Position numbers and translations under genes: made by a program. The notes under the pieces are model-generated. The model was not told where the DNA came from. It worked only from the letters and a program-made list of their open reading frames with translations, and ran no database searches. DNA of 6,475 nucleotides from Nonlabens sp. Lineage in GTDB: Bacteria > Bacteroidota > Bacteroidia > Flavobacteriales > Flavobacteriaceae. Positions 1 through 5,950 of the stretch are shown here, one piece after another (position 1 is the first letter of the stretch; every line of letters starts with the position of its first letter). The DNA lies in assembly GCA_030731685.1 (NCBI GenBank), contig JANQTO010000031.1, positions 1-6,475 of the forward strand, read 5' to 3'.

Positions 1-1331
1 ATGTAGACTGGACGCACGCTCCTACAAACGTTCTATATAGTGCCATTCATCACGGCGATGGTATCTTAAGTTTAGGGTACGGTCAGGACGATGAATATTT
101 TGCTGTAGATAAGAACGATGCACTCGTTGCAGCGCGCGATAACGCGCTAGCTGTAGTTGCAACTAAGGAAGGCTTAGAACCTAAAGAAGTACTCATTACC
201 GCAGACCCGTTATTCAACGTGATTGATGTAAAGGTTGCTAATTATGAAACCATCGCAGCCCTACAACACACGGCAAACATTAGATATTTAGACCCTATAG
301 GTTACGGTGATTATATAGACCCAACGGTCATAGCGCCAAAATCAAGCTCCGGTTGCGACCAAAGCGGTCAAACCATCAACCCAGCAGATTATACTGTAAT
401 TGCACCAAATGCATGGCGACCATGGAACTATGCACTCCACAATATAGACGATGCATGGTTACAAACCACAGGCGCTGGGGTAACTGTAGGACTTATAGAT
501 ACGGGGATTTCGGTAAATCAAAATTTACTAGGTGCCAACTTTAACGATGGTTATTCTACAGGTCGTAGTATTCAAAAATTTGGAACATTTATAGATTCTA
601 ATTGGTATTGGGCCACATCAACTGACGGTCCAAACGACCGCTGCGGTCACGGTACAACCATGGGTGCTGCTATCGCCTCACCGCGCAACAACGATTTCAT
701 GCCCGTAGGAGTTGCATACAATGCAAATCTTATCGCATATAGAGGTACCGAAGATGTGCTTCTTAACGATTACCACGAGCGTAAAGGCGTTAGCAACGCT
801 CTCGTTCAGCTGGGTAATAACAGCCAGGTTAAGATTATCTCTATGTCTATAGGATACGTTTGGAGTATAGGCAATGTAAAAGATGCTGTGAAGTATGCTT
901 ATTCAAAAAACAAAATGATAATTGCCGCCGGTGGCACTTCTACATCGCTAACAAGCTGGTATGGTGTTATTTTTCCTGCAAGCATGAGCGAAACCGTTGC
1001 GGTTACTGGACTAAAGGATAATGGATATAACCGTTGTGATATATGCCATGAAGGTAGCGAGATAGACTTTACCATTGTTATGCAACGTGCTGGTGATGAT
1101 AGCCGTACTGTTCCTACGCTAGGCTTTAATAGCGGTAGCCGTAAATACGTAGGTGGTTCGTCAGTGGCTACCGCAACTACGGCTGGTATAGCAGCATTAG
1201 TTTGGAGTAAAAACCCTACATGGTCTCGAGAACAAGTGCTCGACAAACTAAAACGCTCTGCACAGTTTTACCCAAGCCGCAATAGTAAATTTGGCTACGG
1301 AAACATTGATGCTCTTAAGGCAGTAAATTAA
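1..1331 (+). CDS. Subtilisin-like S8 family serine peptidase, 5'-truncated by window edge
   Basis: The reading frame is open from the window edge (first whole codon at 3) to a TAA at 1329-1331, giving 442 visible residues. The GTG at 219 is internal, because the frame continues upstream without a stop, so the true start and any signal peptide lie outside. The first 150 or so residues look like the end of a propeptide. The catalytic domain follows, with Asp in GLIDTGIS (codon 498-500), His in RCGHGTTMG (648-650) and Ser in GGSSVATAT (1161-1163), in the order and spacing of subtilisins. Two departures are visible: the usual AAGN oxyanion-hole Asn reads AAGG (Gly at 933-935), and the GTSMATP consensus reads GSSVATA. 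A CDICH motif lies at 1035-1049. The protein ends about 55 residues after the catalytic Ser, leaving no room for a type IX secretion C-terminal domain. It is probably an exported endopeptidase; the substrate is unknown. Family assignment is firm; activity is inferred. Confidence 0.93.
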   Translation, partial: VDWTHAPTNVLYSAIHHGDGILSLGYGQDDEYFAVDKNDALVAARDNALAVVATKEGLEPKEVLITADPLFNVIDVKVANYETIAALQHTANIRYLDPIGYGDYIDPTVIAPKSSSGCDQSGQTINPADYTVIAPNAWRPWNYALHNIDDAWLQTTGAGVTVGLIDTGISVNQNLLGANFNDGYSTGRSIQKFGTFIDSNWYWATSTDGPNDRCGHGTTMGAAIASPRNNDFMPVGVAYNANLIAYRGTEDVLLNDYHERKGVSNALVQLGNNSQVKIISMSIGYVWSIGNVKDAVKYAYSKNKMIIAAGGTSTSLTSWYGVIFPASMSETVAVTGLKDNGYNRCDICHEGSEIDFTIVMQRAGDDSRTVPTLGFNSGSRKYVGGSSVATATTAGIAALVWSKNPTWSREQVLDKLKRSAQFYPSRNSKFGYGNIDALKAVN

Positions 1332-1352
1332 GCTGCCTTTGTCATTATAAAA

Positions 1353-1386
1353 AAAAGCGTCCACTTGTAAAAAAGTGGACGCTTTT
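1353..1386. terminator. Bidirectional intrinsic terminator between convergent genes
   Basis: A perfect 14-bp stem (1353-1366 with 1373-1386) closes a 6-nt loop, GTAAAA. The stem core is AGCGTCCACTT. It lies 21 nt after the peptidase stop and 19 nt after the stop of the facing oxidoreductase. Read on the minus strand, the stem ends in a run of T made by the A-run at 1349-1356, so it is a classical terminator for the minus-strand gene. Read on the plus strand, the T-run is part of the stem (GCTTTTA), so it should also stop the peptidase transcript. Confidence 0.88.
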
Positions 1387-1405
1387 AGATTACATAAATT
1401 TGTGT

Positions 1406-2509
1406 TTACGATTGCACCTTGTGCAGCCTTGGATAGTCTATATATCCTTCCTTACCAGGTGTGTAAAATGTATCAGAATTTGGCTCATTGAGTTCAGCAT
1501 CTTCTTTAAAACGCGTCGGTAAATCTGGATTTGCGATAAACGGTCTTCCAAACGCGATCAAATCGCCCAAGTCGTCGTTCAAATCCTTTTCTGCACTTAA
1601 TGCATCGTATCCACCACTTAAAATTAGCGTGCCCGAGAATGTTTTTCTAAAAAACGCTCTTAAAGATTCTGGTAATGCTGGAGCGCCCATAGAACCGTGA
1701 TTTACTAAATGAATATACGCTAGCCCTAGTTTTTCTAACTCTGTTGCAATGTACTTGTACGTTTCTTCTTGGTCATCAAACGGCCCTACGTCATTCATTG
1801 CTCCATTTGGTGACAAGCGTATTCCTACATGCTCTGCTCCTATGGCTTTGATAATTGCTTTAGTAACTTCTAACGTCAATCTGCTTCGGTTCTCAACAGA
1901 CCCGCCATAATTATCGGTACGCTCGTTTGATTGCGGATTAATAAACTGGTCCAGCAAATAACCATTTGCACTATGTACTTCTACTCCATCAAATCCCGCT
2001 TTGATTGCATTCTTTGCAGCTTGAACATACTCGGCTGTTACAGTTGCAATGTCCTTAATGGTCATAGCGGTAGGCTGTGGAATCTCTAAATCACCCTTTC
2101 CATCTACATACATTTTAGTTGTGGCTGGAGCAATAGCGCTAGGAGCTAGAATTTTCGCTTCATCACTCATATTTTCTGGGTGCGAAACGCGACCTGTATG
2201 CATGAGTTGCATAAATATTTTACCACCATTTTCATGAACCGCGTCTGTCGCGACTTTCCATGTTGCAATTTGCTCATCGTTATAAATTCCCGGAATTCGT
2301 GGATAACCAACACCGTTTGCAGATGGCGAGGTTCCTTCTGTTATAATAAGTCCAGCGGTAGCACGCTCGCCATAATAAGCAGCCATTATAGGAGTTGGAA
2401 TGTGCTGTGCGGTTGCTCTGGACCTAGTTAATGGAGCCATAACCATGCGGTTGGACAGCCATATATTTTTTAAATGAGATGGACTCAATAATTTCTCTAA
2501 GTTGCTCAT
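1406..2509 (-). CDS. nemA: Old Yellow Enzyme family FMN-dependent ene-reductase (NemA-type alkene reductase)
   Basis: This is a 367-residue single-domain TIM-barrel flavoprotein of the usual family length. Members use NAD(P)H to reduce activated C=C bonds of enones, maleimides, nitro compounds or nitrate esters in the cytoplasm. Visible family motifs are MAPLTRSRA (24-32, with the Thr that tunes FMN in classical OYEs), MQLMHTGRVSHP (100-111), and EVHSANGYLLDQF (177-189). The last carries the substrate-binding pair His179/Asn182 and the proton-donor Tyr184, with the same spacing as in yeast OYE1. RLSP (231-234) holds the FMN-contacting Arg, and GRPFIANPDLPTR (321-333) is the phosphate-binding end of the barrel. 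All expected catalytic residues are present. The ATG at 2507-2509 gives the normal N-terminus; no Shine-Dalgarno is seen. The gene stands alone between its own candidate promoter and a strong terminator. The physiological substrate cannot be read from sequence. The symbol reflects the closest characterised subgroup, not proven orthology. Confidence 0.95.
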   Translation of the reverse strand: MSNLEKLLSPSHLKNIWLSNRMVMAPLTRSRATAQHIPTPIMAAYYGERATAGLIITEGTSPSANGVGYPRIPGIYNDEQIATWKVATDAVHENGGKIFMQLMHTGRVSHPENMSDEAKILAPSAIAPATTKMYVDGKGDLEIPQPTAMTIKDIATVTAEYVQAAKNAIKAGFDGVEVHSANGYLLDQFINPQSNERTDNYGGSVENRSRLTLEVTKAIIKAIGAEHVGIRLSPNGAMNDVGPFDDQEETYKYIATELEKLGLAYIHLVNHGSMGAPALPESLRAFFRKTFSGTLILSGGYDALSAEKDLNDDLGDLIAFGRPFIANPDLPTRFKEDAELNEPNSDTFYTPGKEGYIDYPRLHKVQS

Positions 2510-2524
2510 GATTTATTTTTGATG

Positions 2525-2532
2525 TAAAGTTA
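2525..2532 (-). promoter_or_regulatory. Candidate -7 box for the ene-reductase gene
   Basis: On the minus strand the sequence reads TAACTTTAC, one base off the Bacteroidota -7 consensus TAnnTTTG, and ends 15 nt before the ATG. I see no clear TTG -33 element at the usual spacing. The 13 bases around it (GTAACTTTACATC) nearly match those upstream of the OmpA-like gene (GTAGTTTTACATC at 5811-5823), which supports a shared promoter type. Confidence 0.4.
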
Positions 2533-2600
2533 CTTTTGATAACTCTGGTAATGGGTTAAAGGCTCGTTAAAGACTTGGGGCCAACTTATAATAAAAACAC

Positions 2601-2622
2601 AAAAAAAGGCCTTCAGGCTCTT
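2601..2622 (-). terminator. Weak terminator-like hairpin
   Basis: On the minus strand, a short stem (GCC-TGAA-GGC, extended past one mismatch by a G-U and two A-U pairs) runs directly into seven T. It sits between the start of the plus-strand DoxX-like gene and the promoter of the ene-reductase. It could stop minus-strand read-through from the gene ending at 3046, for which no nearer terminator is seen. The stem is weak, so this is only a candidate. Confidence 0.25.
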
Positions 2623-2652
2623 AATTCCATTGTATAGAACTACTTTTATAAC

Positions 2653-3000
2653 ATGACATTATTTGAAATACTTCAGTGGTTTATAGTTATTTCCTTTTTG
2701 ATTTTTGGAACCACCTGCTTATTCACTAAGCAAATGCGTTCAGAATTTATAAGGTTTGGCCTTAGTACCAAACAGCGTATAATTACGGGCGTTCTGCAAT
2801 TACTCGGTGCCACTGGAATATTATTGTCTTTTTGGGATTTAAGACTTGCATTGTTTAGTGCGGCTGGACTATCCCTATTGATGTTTTTGGGTTTCACCGT
2901 AAGGCTAAGGATAAAAGACGATGTTTACAGAGCGTCGCCAGCACTTATTTATATGGTACTGTGCGCCATACTTTGTTATGAGTTTTATAAAAGGTTATAA
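2653..3000 (+). CDS. Small DoxX-like four-helix membrane protein
   Basis: This 115-residue, very hydrophobic protein has about four predicted membrane segments (roughly residues 5-23, 43-61, 64-83 and 95-110). Charged loops follow the first helix (TKQMRSEFIRFGLSTKQR) and the third (RLRIKDDVYRAS). Size, topology and the EFxxFGLS motif match the DoxX-like/MauE-type superfamily, named for the quinone-reducing subunit of an archaeal thiosulfate:quinone oxidoreductase. Most bacterial members have no known function. From E31 to P96 it aligns without gaps to residues 42-107 of the facing minus-strand protein, with about 15 identities in 66. The ATG at 2653 starts directly before the first helix. No ribosome binding site is seen, and a TACTTTTA box at 2641-2648 lies so close to the ATG that a leaderless mRNA is possible. 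No terminator separates it from the convergent neighbour 45 nt away. Confidence 0.75.
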   Translation: MTLFEILQWFIVISFLIFGTTCLFTKQMRSEFIRFGLSTKQRIITGVLQLLGATGILLSFWDLRLALFSAAGLSLLMFLGFTVRLRIKDDVYRASPALIYMVLCAILCYEFYKRL

Positions 3001-3045
3001 GTGCCAGAGAATTTATGGGCTACCTGTTGAGGCCAGATTGTACTC

Positions 3046-3411
3046 CTAAATAAACAGCGTCAGCAACGTTAACACAAAGAATACCGCAGCTGGCATGGAC
3101 TTCATAGGTTCGTCGTTAATCTTAAAGTGCATACCTATAGCACCTAGCATGGTTGCACAAATACCAGCAACCGCAAATATTTCAAGTGGCTGGTAAGGTA
3201 TAGAAACCAGTAGTAATAACGCAAGCACACATTTTACAAAACCTACAAGCTTCATCGTTGTTTCAGAAAGGCCATAAGCCGCAAATTCTTCTTTAATAGT
3301 TGATGCATTACCACCGCGATATTCCGATGGTTTATTAGCACGTATGAGCCATACGTTGAGTATGCTTAAAGAAACGATTAATTTTAAAATAATGTCTATG
3401 TACTGTCCCAT
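3046..3411 (-). CDS. DoxX-like family four-helix membrane protein
   Basis: This is a 121-residue inner-membrane protein with about four hydrophobic helices (roughly 5-23, 53-71, 76-95 and 107-121). The loop YRGGNAS (31-37), then KEEFAAYGLS (40-49) and HFKINDEPMKSMPA (95-108), are typical of short DoxX-like proteins of Bacteroidota. Family members are linked to quinone or redox chemistry by name only; the role here is unknown. The ATG at 3409-3411 sits just before helix 1 and no Shine-Dalgarno is present. It lies 78 nt downstream of the EamA transporter on the same strand and has its own candidate promoter in that gap, so it may be transcribed separately or by read-through. Its 3' end faces a distant relative on the other strand. 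Confidence 0.85.
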   Translation of the reverse strand: MGQYIDIILKLIVSLSILNVWLIRANKPSEYRGGNASTIKEEFAAYGLSETTMKLVGFVKCVLALLLLVSIPYQPLEIFAVAGICATMLGAIGMHFKINDEPMKSMPAAVFFVLTLLTLFI

Positions 3412-3430
3412 GTTGATTGCTTTATTATTG

Positions 3431-3465
3431 TAAAATTAAGGACAATAGATTACTTCTACTCCAAA
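3431..3465 (-). promoter_or_regulatory. Candidate promoter for the minus-strand DoxX-like gene
   Basis: Read on the minus strand, a TTTG (3462-3465) lies 23 nt upstream of TAATTTTAC (box at 3431-3438), which is one base off the Bacteroidota TAnnTTTG -7 consensus. The spacing is at the long end of the known range. The box ends 19 nt before the ATG. Evidence is pattern only. Confidence 0.4.
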
Positions 3466-3489
3466 ATCTATGATAAATGTGTGAACCAG

Positions 3490-4377
3490 CTATCGAACTT
3501 TACGCGTATTGATAAAATACACTCCAGTAAGCAAAACTACAGCTGCTACGAGCGACTGCAATGTAACTACTTCATCAAGAAAATACCATCCTAGAAATAA
3601 TGCAATCACCGGATTTACGTAAGCTGATGTCGCAACCTTTTCTGTAGAGATGATTTTGAGTAGATAATTAAAAGAGGTGAACGCGGCTATACTCCCGAAC
3701 AACACCAAACATACAAGTGACCAGGACGTTCCACTACTCCACTCTAGCGGTGATTTCCATTCCTCCCCAAAAGCTAGACTAGCAAGAAACAAAATAATAC
3801 CGGCTGAAATCATTTGATAACCCGTATTGATAAAAAAGTTCTTGTGCATGTGTGCCTGTGCAGTGAAAACGCTAGCACCACTCCAGCTAAGTACACAAGA
3901 AATAATCATTAAGATTCCTATAACGCTTCCCTCTTTAGTCAGAATTTGTTGTTGACTTATAAGTATGTACATACCCACAAGCCCTAAGATAACACCGAGC
4001 ATGGTTCGAGGTTTTATAGCTTTGCGCTGTATGACACGCATAATGAGTAAAACCGCAAGAGGTTGTAGCGATGCAAGCAAAGCAGCAAAGCCCGTATCCA
4101 CGTACCGCAAAGCCCATACAAAAACACCATTACCGTAAGCTAGAAAGAAAAAACCTGCAATAACTGCGTTAACAAGTTGTTTACGCGTTATAGCTACACT
4201 ATAACCTAACAATCTTGCGATAATAAAAATTAGAGTACCAGCAGTAGTAAAACGTATAGAACCCAACATAAATGGAGAAAGTTCTGTAACCGCAATTTTA
4301 TTCCACAAGTAGGTAGAACCCCAGAAAACGTAAACCGAGAAAAAACAAAGGACAATGAGAATTTTGCGCTGTCCCAT
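3490..4377 (-). CDS. EamA-family (drug/metabolite transporter superfamily) permease
   Basis: This is a 295-residue integral membrane protein with about ten hydrophobic helices, arranged as two EamA repeats (roughly residues 8-140 and 150-290). That is the standard length and design of DMT-superfamily exporters. Diagnostic stretches are the N-terminal FWGSTYLWNKIA, RFTTAGTLIF in helix 2, ALLASLQPLAVLL near the end of the first repeat, and SAYVNPVIALFLGWYFLDE near the end of the second. It resembles the YedA-like group; substrates of such proteins are often amino acids or other small metabolites, but nothing here identifies one. The ATG at 4375-4377 starts 19 nt after the stop of the J-KTSC gene on the same strand, with no promoter box or terminator between, so the two are probably one transcript. 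The stop is TAG. Family is confident, substrate unknown. Confidence 0.93.
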   Translation of the reverse strand: MGQRKILIVLCFFSVYVFWGSTYLWNKIAVTELSPFMLGSIRFTTAGTLIFIIARLLGYSVAITRKQLVNAVIAGFFFLAYGNGVFVWALRYVDTGFAALLASLQPLAVLLIMRVIQRKAIKPRTMLGVILGLVGMYILISQQQILTKEGSVIGILMIISCVLSWSGASVFTAQAHMHKNFFINTGYQMISAGIILFLASLAFGEEWKSPLEWSSGTSWSLVCLVLFGSIAAFTSFNYLLKIISTEKVATSAYVNPVIALFLGWYFLDEVVTLQSLVAAVVLLTGVYFINTRKVR

Positions 4378-4396
4378 TTAACTCGTTGCTATCAGA

Positions 4397-4846
4397 TTAT
4401 ACTTCAACAGTATCCTTTTTTGCCTTGCGGTATAAAAAGGAATCAAAAATATTGCGTTTTGCAAAACGGTAATATTTGTCCGAGTTCACCATTTTTTGAA
4501 ACAACTGCTTAGACACTCCAAAATATTCATAAACCGACCCATCTAAAAAGGTGATTTCTAGAACTTGACCTTTATGCTGGAAATCCAGTATACCGCTGTC
4601 GTTTGTGAGCACCTTGTAAGCTTCTGCATTAGCAGCCTTAGTCTCTGGTGCTATACTTACTAAAAAGTGATAACCGTCTATAATTTCACGGCTCATGACT
4701 TCAGCCTCTTCTTTGCGCTCGTCATTCTCTTGAAACTTATCAGGGTGCCATTGTTTTACGAGGTCTCTGTAGGACTTCTTTAATTCCTTAAGGTCTATCG
4801 CGTTTTCAACGTTGAATAATTTTTTGTACTGACTGATACGTTTCAT
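4397..4846 (-). CDS. J-domain protein with C-terminal KTSC domain
   Basis: This is a 149-residue soluble protein with two recognisable modules. Residues 1-65 look like a J domain: a helix with LKKSYRDLVKQW, the essential HPD triad at 34-36 (WHPDKF), then a charged helix ending in EIIDGYHFL. An intact HPD implies it can stimulate the ATPase of a DnaK-type Hsp70. Residues about 82-140 match the KTSC domain, seen in VLEITFLDGSVYEYFGVSK and the following YYRFAKRNI stretch; its function is not well defined, and the domain is named from lysyl-tRNA synthetase-associated proteins. There is no zinc-finger or DnaJ substrate-binding domain, so this is not DnaJ itself. It is the first gene of a likely operon with the EamA transporter, and a good -7 box lies 20 nt upstream. 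The KTSC part may recruit a specific client, but this is inference. Confidence 0.88.
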   Translation of the reverse strand: MKRISQYKKLFNVENAIDLKELKKSYRDLVKQWHPDKFQENDERKEEAEVMSREIIDGYHFLVSIAPETKAANAEAYKVLTNDSGILDFQHKGQVLEITFLDGSVYEYFGVSKQLFQKMVNSDKYYRFAKRNIFDSFLYRKAKKDTVEV

Positions 4847-4865
4847 AGTGATTTTTTAACGGCTG

Positions 4866-4873
4866 CAAAAGTA
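4866..4873 (-). promoter_or_regulatory. -7 box for the J-KTSC/EamA operon
   Basis: On the minus strand TACTTTTGC matches the Bacteroidota -7 consensus TAnnTTTG exactly and ends 19 nt before the ATG at 4846. The matching -33 element is unclear; TTAG about 23 nt upstream is the nearest candidate. The rest of the gap up to 5005 shows no coding capacity. It holds one 13-nt inverted repeat, TAGTGA-G-TCACTA, at 4946-4958, whose role, if any, is unknown. Confidence 0.55.
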
Positions 4874-5005
4874 CGCTTATTCTAATCGTAATGCCCTAAC
4901 ATTTTAAGAAAACAACGTTAAATCATAATCGCTTTATTCTGCTGATAGTGAGTCACTAAAAGATAGCTTGAACTCCCGACAGATTTTAAACAGAATTGTA
5001 TAAAA

Positions 5006-5036
5006 AAAGCCGCGGTTTCAGTGAAACTGCGGCTTT
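5006..5036 (-). terminator. Intrinsic terminator of the OmpA-like lipoprotein gene
   Basis: A 14-position stem (5006-5019 with 5023-5036) has a 3-nt loop and a GC-rich core, GCCGC/GCGGC. It begins 19 nt after the stop codon on the minus strand and is followed there by seven T (5002-5008). On the minus strand one position is an A-C mismatch; on the plus strand that pair is G-U. No plus-strand gene ends here, so it serves the lipoprotein gene. Confidence 0.88.
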
Positions 5037-5055
5037 CTCATCAAAAATGAAAGTA

Positions 5056-5745
5056 TTACTGTTTGTTTGCTTCCATTTCAGCTTGCTTTCTCATTTCTTC
5101 GCTAGCAACAATTCCTATTTCTACACGACGGTTTTGTGCACGTCCTGCCGCGGTATCGTTTGTTGCCTTAGGTTGTGATTCACCACTATAGGTCATTGCG
5201 ATACGGCTACTTGCGATATTGCGAGCGATTAAGTAATCACGTACACTTGATGCACGCTTGCGCGAAAGCTCTAAATTGCTAGCCTCATCACCTTGACTAT
5301 CTGTGTGTCCTGCAACAATAACTTCTTCACCTGGGTATTGTAACATAACGTCGGTTAGCTTGTTCAAGGTCATTTTAGAAGATTCATTCAACGTAAATTG
5401 TGCAGTGGCAAATTTCACTCCGCTTCCTTCGTCAAATGTTACGACGATTCCTTCACCCACACGCTCTACGTTAGCACCTGGTAAATTAGCACGCATCTCT
5501 TCGGCTTGCTTATCCATTCTTCTACCAATAATATTACCAGCAATACCACCTATAACGGCTCCTGCTATAACACCTTCTGTTTGATTATCTCCATCACCCA
5601 CATTATTACCGATAATAGCTCCTAGGATTGCACCACCGGCAGCACCTATAGCTGTTCCTTTGGTTTGTCCACTTGTGTTTTGGATGGTACCACAGCTTGC
5701 GATTAATAAAGCAGCAATTGCAATAGTTAAGATTTTACTTTTCAT
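5056..5745 (-). CDS. Glycine-zipper OmpA-family lipoprotein (YiaD-like)
   Basis: This is a 229-residue envelope lipoprotein. The N-terminus MKSKILTIAIAALLIASC is a signal peptide with lipobox LIASC and acylated Cys18. Residues about 30-75 form a glycine-zipper region of two hydrophobic stretches rich in GxxxG spacing, such as GAAGGAILGAIIG and GAVIGGIAGNIIG, separated by a charged loop. Residues about 98-215 are an OmpA C-terminal peptidoglycan-binding domain: AGHTDSQG with Asp149, LSRKRASSVRDYL with Arg164 (the same 15-residue spacing as the diaminopimelate-binding Asp/Arg pair of E. coli OmpA), and GRAQNRRVEI. A charged tail ends the protein. It likely sits in the outer membrane and tethers it to peptidoglycan. 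The gene is monocistronic, with its own terminator and a roughly 60-nt leader, and diverges from the lipoprotein gene at 6032. The start is fixed by the signal peptide; upstream is A-rich without Shine-Dalgarno. Confidence 0.95.
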   Translation of the reverse strand: MKSKILTIAIAALLIASCGTIQNTSGQTKGTAIGAAGGAILGAIIGNNVGDGDNQTEGVIAGAVIGGIAGNIIGRRMDKQAEEMRANLPGANVERVGEGIVVTFDEGSGVKFATAQFTLNESSKMTLNKLTDVMLQYPGEEVIVAGHTDSQGDEASNLELSRKRASSVRDYLIARNIASSRIAMTYSGESQPKATNDTAAGRAQNRRVEIGIVASEEMRKQAEMEANKQ

Positions 5746-5814
5746 AAGTTTTTAGTTTAAATTGTTAGAATATTCTATGATTTTATGTTAATATCTACAT
5801 ATAATTAACGGATG

Positions 5815-5822
5815 TAAAACTA
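5815..5822 (-). promoter_or_regulatory. Candidate -7 box for the OmpA-like lipoprotein gene
   Basis: On the minus strand TAGTTTTAC matches TAnnTTTG at all but the last base and lies 69 nt before the ATG, which would give a 5' leader of about 60 nt. A TTG (5837-5839) lies upstream, but only 14 nt away, shorter than usual. The flank is nearly the same as the box upstream of the ene-reductase gene. The leader contains a GTTAAT/ATTAAC inverted pair (5787-5792 and 5804-5809). Confidence 0.4.
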
Positions 5823-5936
5823 CCGTTATTTTCCTACAAGACTCCTAATATTAACTAAGATTAACACAGCCGTGTTAAAAACTCTTAAATGTAACCCTGC
5901 GTAGATGTTGAAGTAAACTGTGTGCTGCTCTGTTTT

Positions 5937-5950
5937 GCTTTCGCGAAAGC
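5937..5950. repeat. Perfect 14-bp palindrome GCTTTCGCGAAAGC
   Basis: This is a perfect palindrome in noncoding DNA between divergent promoters. It has no T-run and is not placed as a terminator. I recall this sequence as strongly over-represented in some marine flavobacterial genomes, both between and inside genes, so it may be one copy of a genome-wide dispersed element and not a local operator. Only one exact copy is seen in this window. Confidence 0.5.

Noticed and set aside
219..221. GTG as start codon of the S8 peptidase
   Set aside because: The same frame is open without a stop back to the window edge and the translated upstream residues look like propeptide, so this GTG is internal and the gene is cut by the window.
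899..1246. Minus-strand open frame of 115 codons inside the peptidase gene
   Set aside because: It lies wholly opposite the catalytic domain, has no recognisable motif and no promoter, and is explained as a shadow of the real gene.
3001..3045. Possible shared terminator between the convergent DoxX-like genes
   Set aside because: I looked for a stem with T-run on either strand and found none that pairs convincingly.
3404..4377. Shared ATGGGACA at the starts of the EamA and DoxX-like genes
   Set aside because: An eight-base match at two MGQ N-termini is too short to mean more than coincidence, and the proteins are otherwise unrelated.
4455..4468. Perfect 14-bp palindrome CGTTTTGCAAAACG
   Set aside because: It lies inside the KTSC coding region over conserved AKRN codons, has no repeat partner in the window, and is not placed at a gene end.
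4996..5178. Plus-strand open frame of 60 codons after 4996
   Set aside because: It spans the terminator hairpin and the 3' end of the OmpA-like gene on the opposite strand and shows no protein-like features.
5256..5269. Second copy of the GCTTTCGCGAAAGC palindrome
   Set aside because: It has one mismatch and is fully explained by conserved LSRKR codons of the OmpA domain, so it is not counted as an independent element.
5303..5584. Plus-strand open frame of 93 codons opposite the OmpA-like gene
   Set aside because: It is a complement shadow of conserved glycine-zipper and OmpA codons, with low-complexity P/S/T content and no start signals.
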